64,000 nucleotides of DNA from Numida meleagris (taxonomy: Eukaryota; Chordata; Aves; Galliformes; Numididae). Numbering within the stretch: the first letter of the stretch is position 1; every line of letters starts with the position of its first letter. The position numbers and the translations under genes were made by a program. Positions 44,501 through 55,630 of the stretch are shown piece after piece. The notes under the pieces were generated by a model. It was not told the origin of the DNA. It did not search any database and saw nothing but the letters and a program-made list of their open reading frames with translations. The stretch is from contig NC_034414.1 of assembly GCF_002078875.1 (NCBI RefSeq), forward strand, positions 28,838,450-28,902,449, written 5' to 3'.

Positions 44501-47500
44501 CATTTTTCCAGATCAGTGAGCTGAACTAGCTTAGAAGAAAATCAGAAGGGCTTTTTTCTTTTTTCCTGGCTTACTGTTTCTTTGCCAGTTCCTTAAGAAT
44601 TCTTAAGAAGGTTTTGGAAGCATACAGTTCTCCTGCTTTTGGTTGCAAGTGGGTCATCTCAAGCTGTTATATAGTACTTCCCTGCGTGTAGTGCTGTGAT
44701 TTTAAACTATATCCCTTAAAATCCCCCTGCTCCTGCCCAAAAAAGTATTTTAGATATTTCTGTAATAAACCAAATGTTTTAATTTGTTTTACATAGATCC
44801 CACAAATAGTTGTACTGAAATAGCTTAGGGAGGCAAAAGAAGCGTGCAGGGTGGAGGTAGAAGAAATGGTTGTAGATGGAACATCTTGGGTTTTCAGTTG
44901 TAAATGTACTAGGAGTCCGCTTCCTTGTCCGAAGTTCTTGCTGCAAAACATTTATAAAGAAAGTATATTTTCTACTATACTATGAGGAGAAAATGGTTTT
45001 TTATTCCCATTTCTTTTGTAGGAATTTGAAGACCACAGGGATGCTGATGATGCAATTTATGAACTAAATGGAAAAGAGTTGTGTGATGAAAGGTAAGCTT
45101 GACATATTTTCTTGTAGGTGTTTTGCATCTACACCTTCTGTATCTAACTGTATCTGAAGACATGCATTTGAATCTGTTGACTTCAGAAAATAAGTTGATG
45201 GTAATCCTCCTATCGTTTGGAGTGTTGCCCTTTGATTGGCAGCTAGGCAGACAGTAGGGATTGTATGTAGGTAGCTCCAAAAGTAATGCCTCCTATTTAT
45301 TTCCATGGAAACTACAACAGATGCAAGGAGCACAATAATACTGTTTAATAGGGCAGAGTCTCAGCTACAAAACACTGTTTTTCAGCAGTCATAAGCATTA
45401 GCTGTGTATTTTCACCAGTGTTTAACGAGAGCCTGCATGTTGTGCTTGCAAAAATCTGCACCAGCGGAGGTGACCCACTGTCACCGCTGCTGAAACGCAT
45501 TGCCTGCCGCCTCACTGTGCTCACACCCACTGGCTGGCCTTCATAAATGTTCAGCAAGTAGATGAGTATCAGTGGATGCAATTTTTTTCTGTGTGGAGGA
45601 ATTCAGTGACACACTTTTGCTTCATCTGCGCTTCCATGTTAGGCGGCGTTTTGTCAGACTGCCCCTCTACTGCCTTCTGTCACAGGGCAACAAAATGTAA
45701 TGGAGTAGTGGGGGGAAGGTTCAGCCTCTGCTGCCGTAGCACTAACATTCACCTCTTGACGTTGTGAGCTGACATCATAAAACAGGAGGCATTACTTTCA
45801 GAGCACCTCTTAATGTTACAGTAACTTTTGTTTTGATTGTGGAAACTGGTTTTAGGTTATTAGGTTACTGTAGCTCTTTTTGCTATCTTTTTCACTCTGT
45901 GATTAATTTTCTGCTCTGTTTCAATTAAATTTGGTAAACCAACCTATATTATAGACCCATGACCATTTTCATGAAAATCTGAGGGAGATGAATGAAGCAG
46001 GAGAACGCTATTATTGTTCTGCCTCTTTAAGAAAGGCTGATGACTGTATTATTAAGTATTGCTTGTCAGGGCAAGACGCTTCTTGTTTGTTCACATGTGC
46101 TTCCAGTTAGGAAATATTTCAGTCAGTGTCAAATACTTAAAGTTTGTGTTTTGTTTTTGTTTTTTTTGTTTGTTTGTTCTGTTGCTATCATAAGGGTCAC
46201 AATTGAACATGCTCGAGCCAGAAGAGGAAGGGGCAGATTCGCACAACGGTTCAGTTATTACTCTCAGAGTGGATCTAGGTAGGTGGTCTGGACAGAAGAA
46301 GTGTACTGCAGCACTATTTTGTATTGGTGGCTGGAGCTAGGGATCCAGCTCTCTTTTCCTTGTGTTGCTTCACGGAAAAGGTTTTATATTCTCCGACACT
46401 GGAGGTCCCTTACTTCCTCTGGCTGGGGAGAATGTGGTCTTTGAAGCGGTTTAACTGGCTCATGGAGATTCACAAACATCTTTAGAGAAGCTCCCTCTCC
46501 ATGTTGTGGGCACTGCATTGGTCTTGCGTCCTACTGTTGAGAAAATTATGTGAAGGAATAATGCTGCAGTTAAGTTGGCTGACTTAACACTAAATTGAGG
46601 AAAATGCCGGAGTTGCTCTATCGAGGCTTCTGTTGTTAAAAAGAGCTTACAGGCTAAGTAGAACGATTGTAAAGCAATAGTTCTCCAAGGTATTTACCGT
46701 CTAACGAAGCTGTCACGTTTCCAGTTGTATGGTTACCAAAATGCTTACTTCACTACAACACACAAAAGGAACTGCGTTTCAGAAGCAAGACTAGGTTTCA
46801 AGATATCTAGCACGTGCAGAAGCGTTTAAATACCATGTTTGGTGACTGGACAGGTTCCCTGCTGAAGGAGAGCCTCTGGTCAACAGGGGAATCTGAGAAA
46901 CGAAGATAGCTCTTATCTGGAATACCTGTAGTGGACACAGAGTATTCATGGAAGTGTTTACTTTCAGTGAATTGAGCCAGTGGTGAATCTTGCACCGTGT
47001 TGCAGTGGATTTTGTGATGTTCATTAGATTCACATGTATACCACAGAAGAGTTGCACTTCACATGTCTGTGGTTTTTGTCTGCCTATCTGAAGTAAATAT
47101 GCATGAAATAATTTACTCCGTAGAAACATTTATGACTGCGGCATACGCAGAGTAGCGTTTGAAAGATTTAGCTGACAAAATCCTCTGCGTTTCTTTCAAA
47201 GGCGGCCAGTTACAAACCAGTGTCTGGAACATCTAATTTGCATATGCACGTATGCTAATTAGATTATTTTTTCTTTAGTGGCTGTAACCTTGATGCGGTT
47301 TAATTGATCTGAGGTCCAGGCTAAAAGTGGACTTTTAAAGTAGGAAGTGGGATTGAAGGTCGTGGGCATCTGACGCTATAGTCACGTTCATGACGTCAGA
47401 CTGCCGATGCCAGACAGGAAGAGACTTCGGTTTGCAATAATGGAAAAATGAGACTCAGCCTGCCAGTTTGGGGACTCTGGGACCTCTGTTTAAATGCCCT

Positions 47501-50500
47501 GAAGATCTGGATGTTCTGAAAAAAATTGGGACACTTTGAGGTATGCACTGAAATAAAATTGCCTATGCTTCAGTGTACGAACGGATACGCACAATTTAGG
47601 ATTGTGTTTTTATGGGAGGAGAAGATAAGAACAGTTTGCTCTAAGGTCGATGTTCTCAATTCTTAGATCTTTGTAGCAACAGGAAGTAGTGCCATTCTTA
47701 GTATCCTGCATTACTTATCAAAAGGCTGGCATATGTTTGCCATATCTCTCAGATCCCTTTGGATTCAGAACGACTAGGATTATGGTCAGCAGTGACCTGC
47801 AAGGGCAGTGTATCTCCAGATGTCTTACTGTTCTTTTCTGTTTGAATATTTTTAAGCCACGTTTTTGTTGTTGAGAGGGTCCTTATAAGTATTTCTACCC
47901 ACAAGAACACTGAATATAGGTCATGGCGGCATAAATAACTGTTCACAAGTGACTTGGCATTTAGAAGCATAAATTAAGATGCCTACCCAAATTAAACTAG
48001 TTCTCTTTAAAGTACTTTCATTTTAATAGGCGCTTATCTCAATATATCTAGAAAAATGACAGCTATATTGATTGCATTTGTGTAAAATTCATCATCAAAA
48101 TCCTTTTTATTCCCCTAGTTACAGCTCTCTTCTTGTAGTGGACTCTTAGTTACGTTCTTGACTAGGGAGAATCAAATCTGCAGTCCAGCAACAAGAGAAA
48201 TACTTGACCCAGATCTCGCATCAAACTGCAGAAAACATTTCATGTCTTACTTTCTAAATTCCTTACGCTGGAAGTTTGGTGTTTGTTTTGTCTCTGAACT
48301 CTTCTAGCCGGTATGGACCCCCTGTTCGTACGGAACACAGGATCATAGTTGAAAACCTTTCATCCCGTATCAGCTGGCAGGTGAGTTATCGTCTTTGCTT
48401 TTTTTTTTTACAATTCTTTTTCCTACCCTCCCTGTAAGTAACTCAGCCAAAATTTTTATTAAAGCCATCATAAATATTTATCATAAATAAAAAGTAGGCA
48501 AAAAACTCAGTGATAAAATCAGCATTCAAACACTTAGACAAGTCTTTGTACTTGTGTATGTTTTACACAAGACCGTGTAAATAGTTCAGTAAATGGATTT
48601 TATAGTTGAGGATCTATTCGTGCTTACTTGAATTTTGATAATTTGCCAATTGATAAAACTTTGAAAGACTGTAGAATTTTTCTAAGTTACTGAAGAATTA
48701 CATCTATTCAAACTGTGTCATCCTTTTGTATTGTTATACCTGGAAGTGCATGCCTTTGTTTTGAACGAAATTTCTGGTCTTCTGTTTTACGAAATATCTT
48801 TGTGACATGATGCACGGTTGAGAAGTCGCAATGCGTCATTAATAAAGGAAGTCTTAATAAAGCTACTGTGTAAAGTGTGCTTACTGTAGATACTAAAAAT
48901 AATCCCTTTCAGTAATCATCTTTTGCAGCTTTCTTACCTCTTTTCTCTTGTTTTCCCTTTTGCTCCTGTTTTTGAATTTTTTTATCTGGCTTTTAGGCAG
49001 AATAGCTGCATGATTGATTTCTCCACTTTTTAAAGGCATACCAGCAGGTGCTATTTACAAAAGGTGAATGACAAGTGGATTTAAGTCTTGTTCACTAACC
49101 CTTACATTCTCTGAGTAAACGGGCTTAAGTTGTGTACTGAAAAGCCTGGTAGAAAGTGTTGAATGCTCCAAGACCTGATCTTGCAGGCAAGTCCACGTGA
49201 GGAGGCCATTTTGGTGCCCGGAGCTCCGCTCATGCGTTCCATAAGAGCTTGGGTCCAGATGAATGGCAGAACTAGGTTTGTTCTTCTGCCTGATAGGTCC
49301 AGAAAGTTTGTAATTGTACAGTTGTGTTATGTACCAAATAACTGGAAAAGCAACTTCTGAGTTGATGTAATGAGTAAGTGGATTTCATCTAAATTACTTT
49401 TGGGTATTGTATTCAATTATGCATATAAGAGTTTTTATTAAACAAACAAACAAACAATATTAGGAAATGGTAGTGGGGACCAGCAGACTAAGCCAGAATA
49501 GAGAGTTAGAGAGTAAATCCTATAATGCTGGTATGTGTTAAGTTTATAACTTGGAAAAAAATGAACATTTTTGTAACTTTCTTTTACTTGCAAATATTTA
49601 TAATGGCTTTACGTATACTTACTGTTTTAGACTGAAGCTCACTTGGTACAAATTTCATAGTAATGAATCCTTAGGATTCAAAGTAAATGTTTTAATGACC
49701 GTTTTATATATACATGTGTTACCATAAGAGACTTTACTTCTTGATACCTGCCTAGAGGTCGTTTGAACCTAAAATGCATATGTAAGCCTCGTTTTGTTTT
49801 GAAACTGTACTGCTTTCCTACTGACTATAGCCTTTTAACTTCTTTTTGCTGTGCTACTTACGCAACAGATTCAAATACGTAATACATTAACAGTAGGGGC
49901 ATTATTATTCCTTTCTAATCCCTGAGCTTCTAGCAGCCACAATTGATATGGAACCAGGCTTTAAAACTTGCGTGCATCTTTTCGTCTTTGGTGTGTGCAG
50001 ATCCCCATGCTTTGAGAACTTCTGTTTCCTTTAATAATTACTCTGTTGACATATTAAAAAACAAAACAGCAAACCACCACCACAAAAAACAGCTTCAGAT
50101 CAGCATCTCTAAGCTGTTGACTGTATTGTCAATAGGTAATTTCATGCGTAGTAGACAGTTTTGTCAGAATTCTCCTCGTTTTAGTAAGTGCATTTCTGCA
50201 TGTTCAGAGCTTTCCAATGGCTCTCATTAGTTTTTCTGCATCTGTGTATTTTCAAGCAGTTGGAAAAATTACATCCTTATGTAACGCAGATCTAATTTTA
50301 ATATGCGCACTTCCTATTTACAGTTGTCCTACATTTGTTTTCTTTTGATGCTAAGGACATCTGGGTATTCTTGTGCTGTTTAAGGTGAACCAGAACAGTA
50401 AACTTAGGATAAAATTTAATTGTTCCATTATTATTTTTTGTTGTTGTTGTAAAACTAGATAACTTTAAAATATTCCCCTAATTATTCCCCCAGTTATACC

Positions 50501-53500
50501 AAATATTCTATGGATCTTGCACTCTAGCCTCTTCTGAGTAACGGTTTTGGTATCTTAATCGCGTTGACATTGCTATCGCAAATGGCAATTTGTGATGTTT
50601 CTCTTTAGGATTCAGCATATTGTGTGTCGATTCCAGCAAGGGAGCCTCAATTTTAAAGCCTAAAATTTTTAAACTAGAAAATAATTGTGTAGTTTAACAT
50701 TTTAAAACTTTCTCTTGATTTACTAGTACTGGTCCGTTTAAATGTTCGTTGACTTCAGCAGAGCCAAAATTTTGCTCTTACCTCTAAATGGGGCTAAAGA
50801 TGCTGAGGTTGGAGCGTTAGTTTTAGTGGTGCTGTGGCTCCACTTTTCATTTGCTGTTAAAATAAAGTTTCTTTGTTTTAAGCACATGTGAAACAAGGGA
50901 AATATCTGCTAGTTTGCGCCTGCCAGTGTTTAAAATTGAACTATTGAATTCTAATTTAGAAGTTGAGCTAAAACTAAGCTTTCTTATATCCTGTGGCAAA
51001 TATTCTAAAGTTTTTCTTGGCTTTTTGCTTCGTAGTCTTTTCTTCCTCGAGCATATTTCTAACCAAGTGCATTTTGAACCTGTTCTAACAACCTTGATTT
51101 GGTTAACCCTCATTTTTCTTGTGTGGAGGAGAAAGAACCAAAGATTTGGGGGTTTTCTAGTGGCTGAAATTCTAGGGTTTGGCCTGTTCTGAATTTTCCT
51201 TTTGGTTCCTATGACACTCCTGTTTTTTGGCGATCTAGATCTTGGTTTGCCTGGGTTTGATCTCGATTGGCTAGCACAGATCATCCTCGGGTTCTTTAGC
51301 CACTTCTGGAGACTATGTCCAGTGCTTTCAGGGCCTCTGGTACCTCCGTGAAGCATATTGCTATGAGCCATCAGTCTGCCTTTCTCATGTAAGAGAGTTC
51401 CTCTTGGCCAGCTAGGTATTGGACAAACAACTCTTTGCTTAAGGTACCTTCTTATATCATCTGCCACTTGTGGCGTGCTGCGGTAAGTAGTCTGGGACTG
51501 TAAAATACCAGATACACTTTGGCAACAGTGCTGTTTTAAGTTATACAAATGTTTAGATTTTTAGAGACCTTTTGTTTTTGTACTCCATGCTACTGTGGAG
51601 CAAGTAATGTCATAGCACCTGCAAGTTTAGCCTCTGTTAAGTACAAGGGTGCCTGTTGTCACGGCACCGTAGCGTGACGGGAAAGAAATCCTCTTGTAAA
51701 ATTATTATTTGTATGCTAGTTAAATCTATTTGTATTTAATTCTATTGTGAAGCTGGGGGAGGAGAGCATATCGAATGATTTTGTCTGAGTGTATTAAATT
51801 GTCATTTAACTGGGCCTTTCATCCTCAGAGTGAAAATATGCGTTAATACTATGTTGCTTTTCATCTGGTGTAGTTCTGATACAATGTACATGTTAGTGTT
51901 TTAAATACTACACTGTTTCAGTAATAGCTCTTTTTGTTATGCGGGATTATTTTAAAAGCGATGTTCTACTCAGTGTAGTTGTGAGGGATTCTTTCAATGT
52001 ATAGCTGCTGTTACCTAGACTGAGTTTCAGAAACTGATTTTTCTAATACATGGGGAGAGAGTAAAGCATTATGCAGTTTTCGAGGAGAAAGTTCTAAGAG
52101 GATACTATCTGTTGCTAGCTGACTTTTGTGTCGGGTTTAAGGCTAAAATGTTAATTTCTGCTGCAGGACTTGAAAGATGTCATGAGAAAAGCAGGGGAGG
52201 TCACCTATGTGGATGCACACAGAAACAACAGGAATGAAGGGTAAGTTCATGTTTGACTATGAACGTATACAATAACGGAAACTGTTGAAAGCAAGATCAT
52301 TATTCCTGTAATACAAAAACAAACCAAACAGAGATACATACTTTGGCTTAAATTGGCTGAAATTTCTCCAATTAAAAATAATAAACCTATCAGTAAATAG
52401 GAGTTCAGAATTAGTATTGAACTGCATCTCTCTTGAGAATGAAGTCAATGTCAGAACAGGAGAAGGGAGAAAAGTCAACTGTTGGGTTTTATAGTCTTAG
52501 CTATTTATGTGTCATCGTTTATGAACTAATTCTTATTTCTGTAGCAAAAACATCAACCAATCTTTTGCACTGTTTTAGCGGGCAGAGTTGCGAGAAATGA
52601 ACGTAACCAAGGAAAAGAGATGGAAAAAACAGGCGATTCTTTTTGTTCACTGTTAAAAAATCTAAATAGGGCAGCAGGCTTTGCAAGTTTTTGTTCCTTG
52701 GACTGCTTTAAAATGCAGTTTAGTGGAGAACTGAAAGGTATTTCCACAGTTGATGCAAGTTTCATTAGCTTCTTGGGTTTTTTTCACATCACTGCAGATG
52801 AGTTATAGTAATGTCTAAGAAGACGTGAAAGGTATGAATGGCTATAGAATGGTTAGGGTCATATTTCCCTGTCATCAAGTTAAAAAAAACAGCTTTGAGA
52901 AGATCAAACATAAAGCTGTGAAACAAGAGATTTTAAAAGACCTAAACTCATTCTCCTTGCTTTTTCCGTTGCTTTGTAACTTTTTTTTTTTTTTGTCTTT
53001 CTTTATGGTATACAGGGTTGTGGAATTTGCATCTTACAGTGATATGAAGAGTGCACTGGAAAAATTGGATGGCACTGAGCTGAATGGACGCAGAATTAAA
53101 CTGATTGAGGATCACAGAAGGCATAGGTATGTCACCTGACTAGATAAAATTGTGCTGAGGGCATGGATTTGGGTTATTTTAATGCCAGAGTTTAACTATC
53201 TAATTCTTTGGCCCCATGCTAGATACCACAGCGAAGAACCACTTTCTAGCAGTGTAAATAGATTTATGTAAGAACTGACTTGCTGAAAATAGGGTACATA
53301 AAATACTTAAGGATGAGATTAAGATTTTTTTTAAATAAAACATAATGATATTTAAATAAAAAGATTAGAAGCTATGAATTTTGGCATTAAAATCCTTTTG
53401 ATTTATTAGAAAGCTGCTTCACAGACCTGTGAAATGCCTCTCAGATTGTTGTGAAAAACACTCTTTTCATGACAGTATAAGAAAACGTTAGCTTCCATGA

Positions 53501-54410
53501 TTTATTCCCAAAACAGTTCTGCCATTTAGTCGTAGAAAAACAGATTAGCTGCAACTCTTTAATTAAGTCTCTTAAAAATAAAGCCATTTCTTTTCATGAA
53601 AAAGAGGAGCATAGCAAGGGATTGTGCTGAATTCCTGAGCCTTAAAGTGTGGTGGTGTTGGTGCCTTTAGATACTTTTTTTAGCATTGTGAAAAAACGCT
53701 AAGCGATTTGCACAGACGTTTCCAGAAAGAATAAATACCAGAGAGATGAATTTTCATTTATTTGCTTTTGTTGATAAATGGCTAAAAGTTGTTTGTCTGC
53801 TTCAGGAGGAGGGAAGAGAGGAGGAGTGTAGGAAGGGAGGAAGGCAGGCACCTTTCATTAGGCAGTTCTATTTTGTCAGGGTAACAAAGAATGTTAAGAC
53901 TAGCAGTTTCTGCTGTTTTTGATCTAAGAAGATATTGTTTGATAGAACATGATAGAAACTTAGCTGTTCTCTGAAGTAACTGAATGCAGCGCGTAGTGTG
54001 TTAAGATGTTCAGCTGGAAGTGCTGCATGTACCAAGCAGCTGAGAATTAAAATGGATTTTGAGTATTTTATACTTGGAGATGAGACTACAGCTTTTAATT
54101 GTGTTTCTCTAGAAGCAGGTCTCGATCAAGGAGTTACTCAAGATCTCGCAGCAAGTCCAAGTCTACCGGCTCTTCGAGATCATACAGCCGGTCCAGGTCC
54201 AGGTCCAGATCAAGGTCCAGATCCAGGTCCAGGTCCAGGTCTCGCTCTCGGTCCCGCTCCCGCTCCCGGTCTCGTTCTCGCAGTCGTACCCCTAAAAAGA
54301 GCTACTCCCAGAAGAGTCACCGCTCCAGCTTGCCGGCTTCTTCCCCATCTCCCTCTTCTTCTAAAAGAAAATCTCGTTCTAGGTCGAGCTCTGCTCATAG
54401 CCGTAGTTAA
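41462..54410 (+). CDS. SRSF5A: SRSF5-type SR splicing factor (SRSF5A-like), 7 coding exons
   Basis: This encodes a nuclear SR protein that binds exonic enhancers and promotes splice-site choice. Seven exons join in phase to 278 residues (human SRSF5 has 272). RRM1 (~4-72) has RNP2 VFVGHL and RNP1 NGFGFVEF. An RGRGRF linker follows. RRM2 (~102-180) carries the invariant SWQDLKD (116-122) of two-RRM SR proteins. An RS domain (181-278) has a long unbroken SR run and ends SAHSRS. The start MSGCRVF and [11 protein letters not shown] are SRSF5-like, whereas RYGPPVRTE is closer to SRSF4/6. The divergence from human SRSF5, normally very conserved, and the position beside ACTN1 suggest a paralogue rather than the SRSF5 orthologue; the symbol is my best guess. 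The family is certain. Confidence 0.9.
41588..45021 (+). other. SRSF5A: SR-protein gene intron 2 (3.4 kb)
   Basis: The intron holds an antisense CR1 of ~0.7 kb. The rest is AT-rich. In related SR genes an ultraconserved poison exon lies at this or a nearby intron; I could not identify one with confidence here. Confidence 0.6.
42835..43525 (-). repeat. Old CR1 LINE fragment, antisense
   Basis: The + strand reads ttcaccaggctgaacgcacg, aaaactggacacagtgttca, gcagcccaggacatgatttg, then tttggtgtcacccacaaaat and gagggtgcattcattcctct. These are in the order of the reverse complement of the CR1 reverse-transcriptase C-terminus and 3' UTR. It is strongly diverged, so an old insertion. Confidence 0.85.
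45022..45092 (+). CDS. SRSF5A: SR-protein gene exon 3 (RRM1)
   Basis: This 71-nt exon lies between ttcttttgtag and gtaagctt. It encodes [20 protein letters not shown] then CDE and a split Arg (43-66). Confidence 0.95.
45268..45812. mobile_element. Mariner-type MITE (Galluhop/Mariner1_GG-like)
   Basis: The left end gctccaaaagtaatgcctcc and the right end ggaggcattactttcagagc are inverted copies (~25 bp, few mismatches), each flanked by TA. The ~545-bp interior has no intact transposase frame. The size, the aagtaatgcctcct terminus and the TA target fit the non-autonomous mariner family common in chicken. It lies in intron 3. The family name is from memory. Confidence 0.8.
46195..46278 (+). CDS. 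SRSF5A: SR-protein gene exon 4 (RRM1 end, GR linker)
   Basis: This 84-nt exon lies between gctatcataag and gtaggtgg. It encodes [20 protein letters not shown] to QSGS (67-94). Confidence 0.94.
46279..48307 (+). other. SRSF5A: SR-protein gene intron 4 (2.0 kb)
   Basis: This intron contains the POU-octamer palindrome (47231-47264) and a full CRE palindrome TGACGTCA (47391-47398). No repeat is recognised. Confidence 0.6.
47231..47264. promoter_or_regulatory. 34-bp palindrome with two octamer-like sites
   Basis: Fourteen of 17 base pairs match across the centre. The arms contain ATTTGCAT and ATGCTAAT, both POU-octamer-like, and the outer ends are ATCTAATT and AATTAGAT. It could be a dimeric POU/homeodomain site. 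Function is inferred. Confidence 0.45.
48308..48380 (+). CDS. SRSF5A: SR-protein gene exon 5 (RRM2)
   Basis: This 73-nt exon lies between aactcttctag and gtgagtta. It encodes [20 protein letters not shown] then ISWQ (95-118). Confidence 0.95.
48381..52166 (+). other. SRSF5A: SR-protein gene intron 5 (3.8 kb)
   Basis: This is the longest intron of the gene. Its minus strand is open for 233 codons at 51548-50847 (see findings). An (AAAC)n run is near 49440. No repeat family is recognised. Confidence 0.6.
52167..52240 (+). CDS. SRSF5A: SR-protein gene exon 6 (RRM2)
   Basis: This 74-nt exon lies between tctgctgcag and gtaagttc. It encodes [20 protein letters not shown] to NE (119-142), completing SWQDLKD across the intron. 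Confidence 0.95.
53016..53126 (+). CDS. SRSF5A: SR-protein gene exon 7 (RRM2 end)
   Basis: This 111-nt exon lies between a long T tract ending ggtatacag and gtatgtca. It encodes [20 protein letters not shown] to DHRRH (144-179). Confidence 0.95.
54113..54410 (+). CDS. SRSF5A: SR-protein gene exon 8 (RS domain, stop)
   Basis: The exon follows gtgtttctctag. It encodes the RS domain (181-278), then TAA at 54408-54410. The centre (~54190-54290) is a near-perfect 6-nt repeat of tccagg/tccaga giving way to cgctcc/cgctct units, all coding for Ser-Arg. Confidence 0.95.
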
Positions 54411-55630
54411 CCTGCTCTTAGAGATGTATTAATACATTTAATTTGATTCAAGTTTCTTGAAGACTTGAGACAAATTACACCTGAGAACTGGGAGGGGAAG
54501 AGTTAACGTGATGAAAAGGTAACCTCCTTTTACATTGCCAAAGTGCCTGTCATCAAATAGGCCGTCTCTGTGAGGAGAGGCTGTCAGCTTTCTCCTTTCA
54601 GTGAAGTCTGGAGTGGGAAGTCTTTTTTGTTGTTTATTTTTCCTGCTATTAGTAAACGTTTCTATTATAGATATATTATGTACACATAATGCTGAGGTAA
54701 TGGGATGAGACAATACGCTGCTTTTTGCCCTCCCCTGCCCCCAGATTCCCCTCCACCTTCAAGGCCTTTGACTTCCAAAATAGTATGTTATCTTTTGTCC
54801 TTGATACGGAGTCCAAGAACAGGAAGTATAGATTTTATTCCTTAAAGTTCTGTGGCTACTTTTCTGTGCGAGTGTGAATGGACCAGCTGAATTTAGAGTT
54901 CACTTTTTTCCCCGTTGCTTAGCTTAAGAGGCTGTTTCAGTTCCAGCTTTAAATGACCTTGGTAATATGCTTAATTTGCAACAGACTTTCAGGATTACAC
55001 CTTGGCCAGTTGAATATTGTGCGTTTGGCTAGTGAATCAATACAATGTTAACCAGTAATAGAAGCTGGATTTTCTGAGTCATACCATCCGGGTGTCAGGA
55101 TTATTGCAAATCCATTTTACTAATTTTCCAGTAATTCACTAGTATGTGATATTGTATGTAGAGGCCTTATTTGACAGGTGACTCCATAAAACTGCACAGA
55201 AATGTCAATATGCATGTCCATGTTTTTAATGTTTATAAAAGTGGCATAGTTTTCATACCAAGAAGTATGATACTGAGTATTGTGTGTATGACTAGCAATA
55301 GTCTTGATGGAACAGAAAGTTATTTTAGTAAAGGACAGCAGCAAAAAATCCCAGGTAAAGCGTAGTCAGTTGTGACAGCAAAAGTTAATCATGTTGAAGG
55401 GTAAGGAGGGTAATTTCTTTAAATCTCCTGAATGCACAGTTGTTTTGATTAATAGAAATTTCCACTGCAAATACTGTTTGTTCTTATAATTTGGAATAAG
55501 ATTTTTTTAACTTCTGGATTGTTAAAGAAGGGAAACGTTTTTGGAAAAAATACGTGTAAATTAAACTCAAAAGTCTTACGTGTGTTGAAATGTACCAATC
55601 CTAATAAAATAAAACCTTTTTTTCTGGCTT
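54411..55630 (+). other. SRSF5A: SR-protein gene 3' UTR and poly(A) signals
   Basis: About 1.2 kb of AT-rich sequence ends at two overlapping AATAAA hexamers (55603-55608 and 55608-55613), followed by a T-rich stretch. Cleavage near 55630 is likely. Another AATAAA at 56571-56576 could serve a longer transcript. Confidence 0.75.

Noticed and set aside
49163..49360. Possible poison exon in SR-gene intron 5
   Set aside because: A tgcag precedes a short open stretch, but I could not find a convincing donor and have no conservation data to support it.
54210..54398. Minus-strand and +1-frame open stretches opposite the RS domain
   Set aside because: These are shadows of the repetitive Ser-Arg coding sequence in exon 8.
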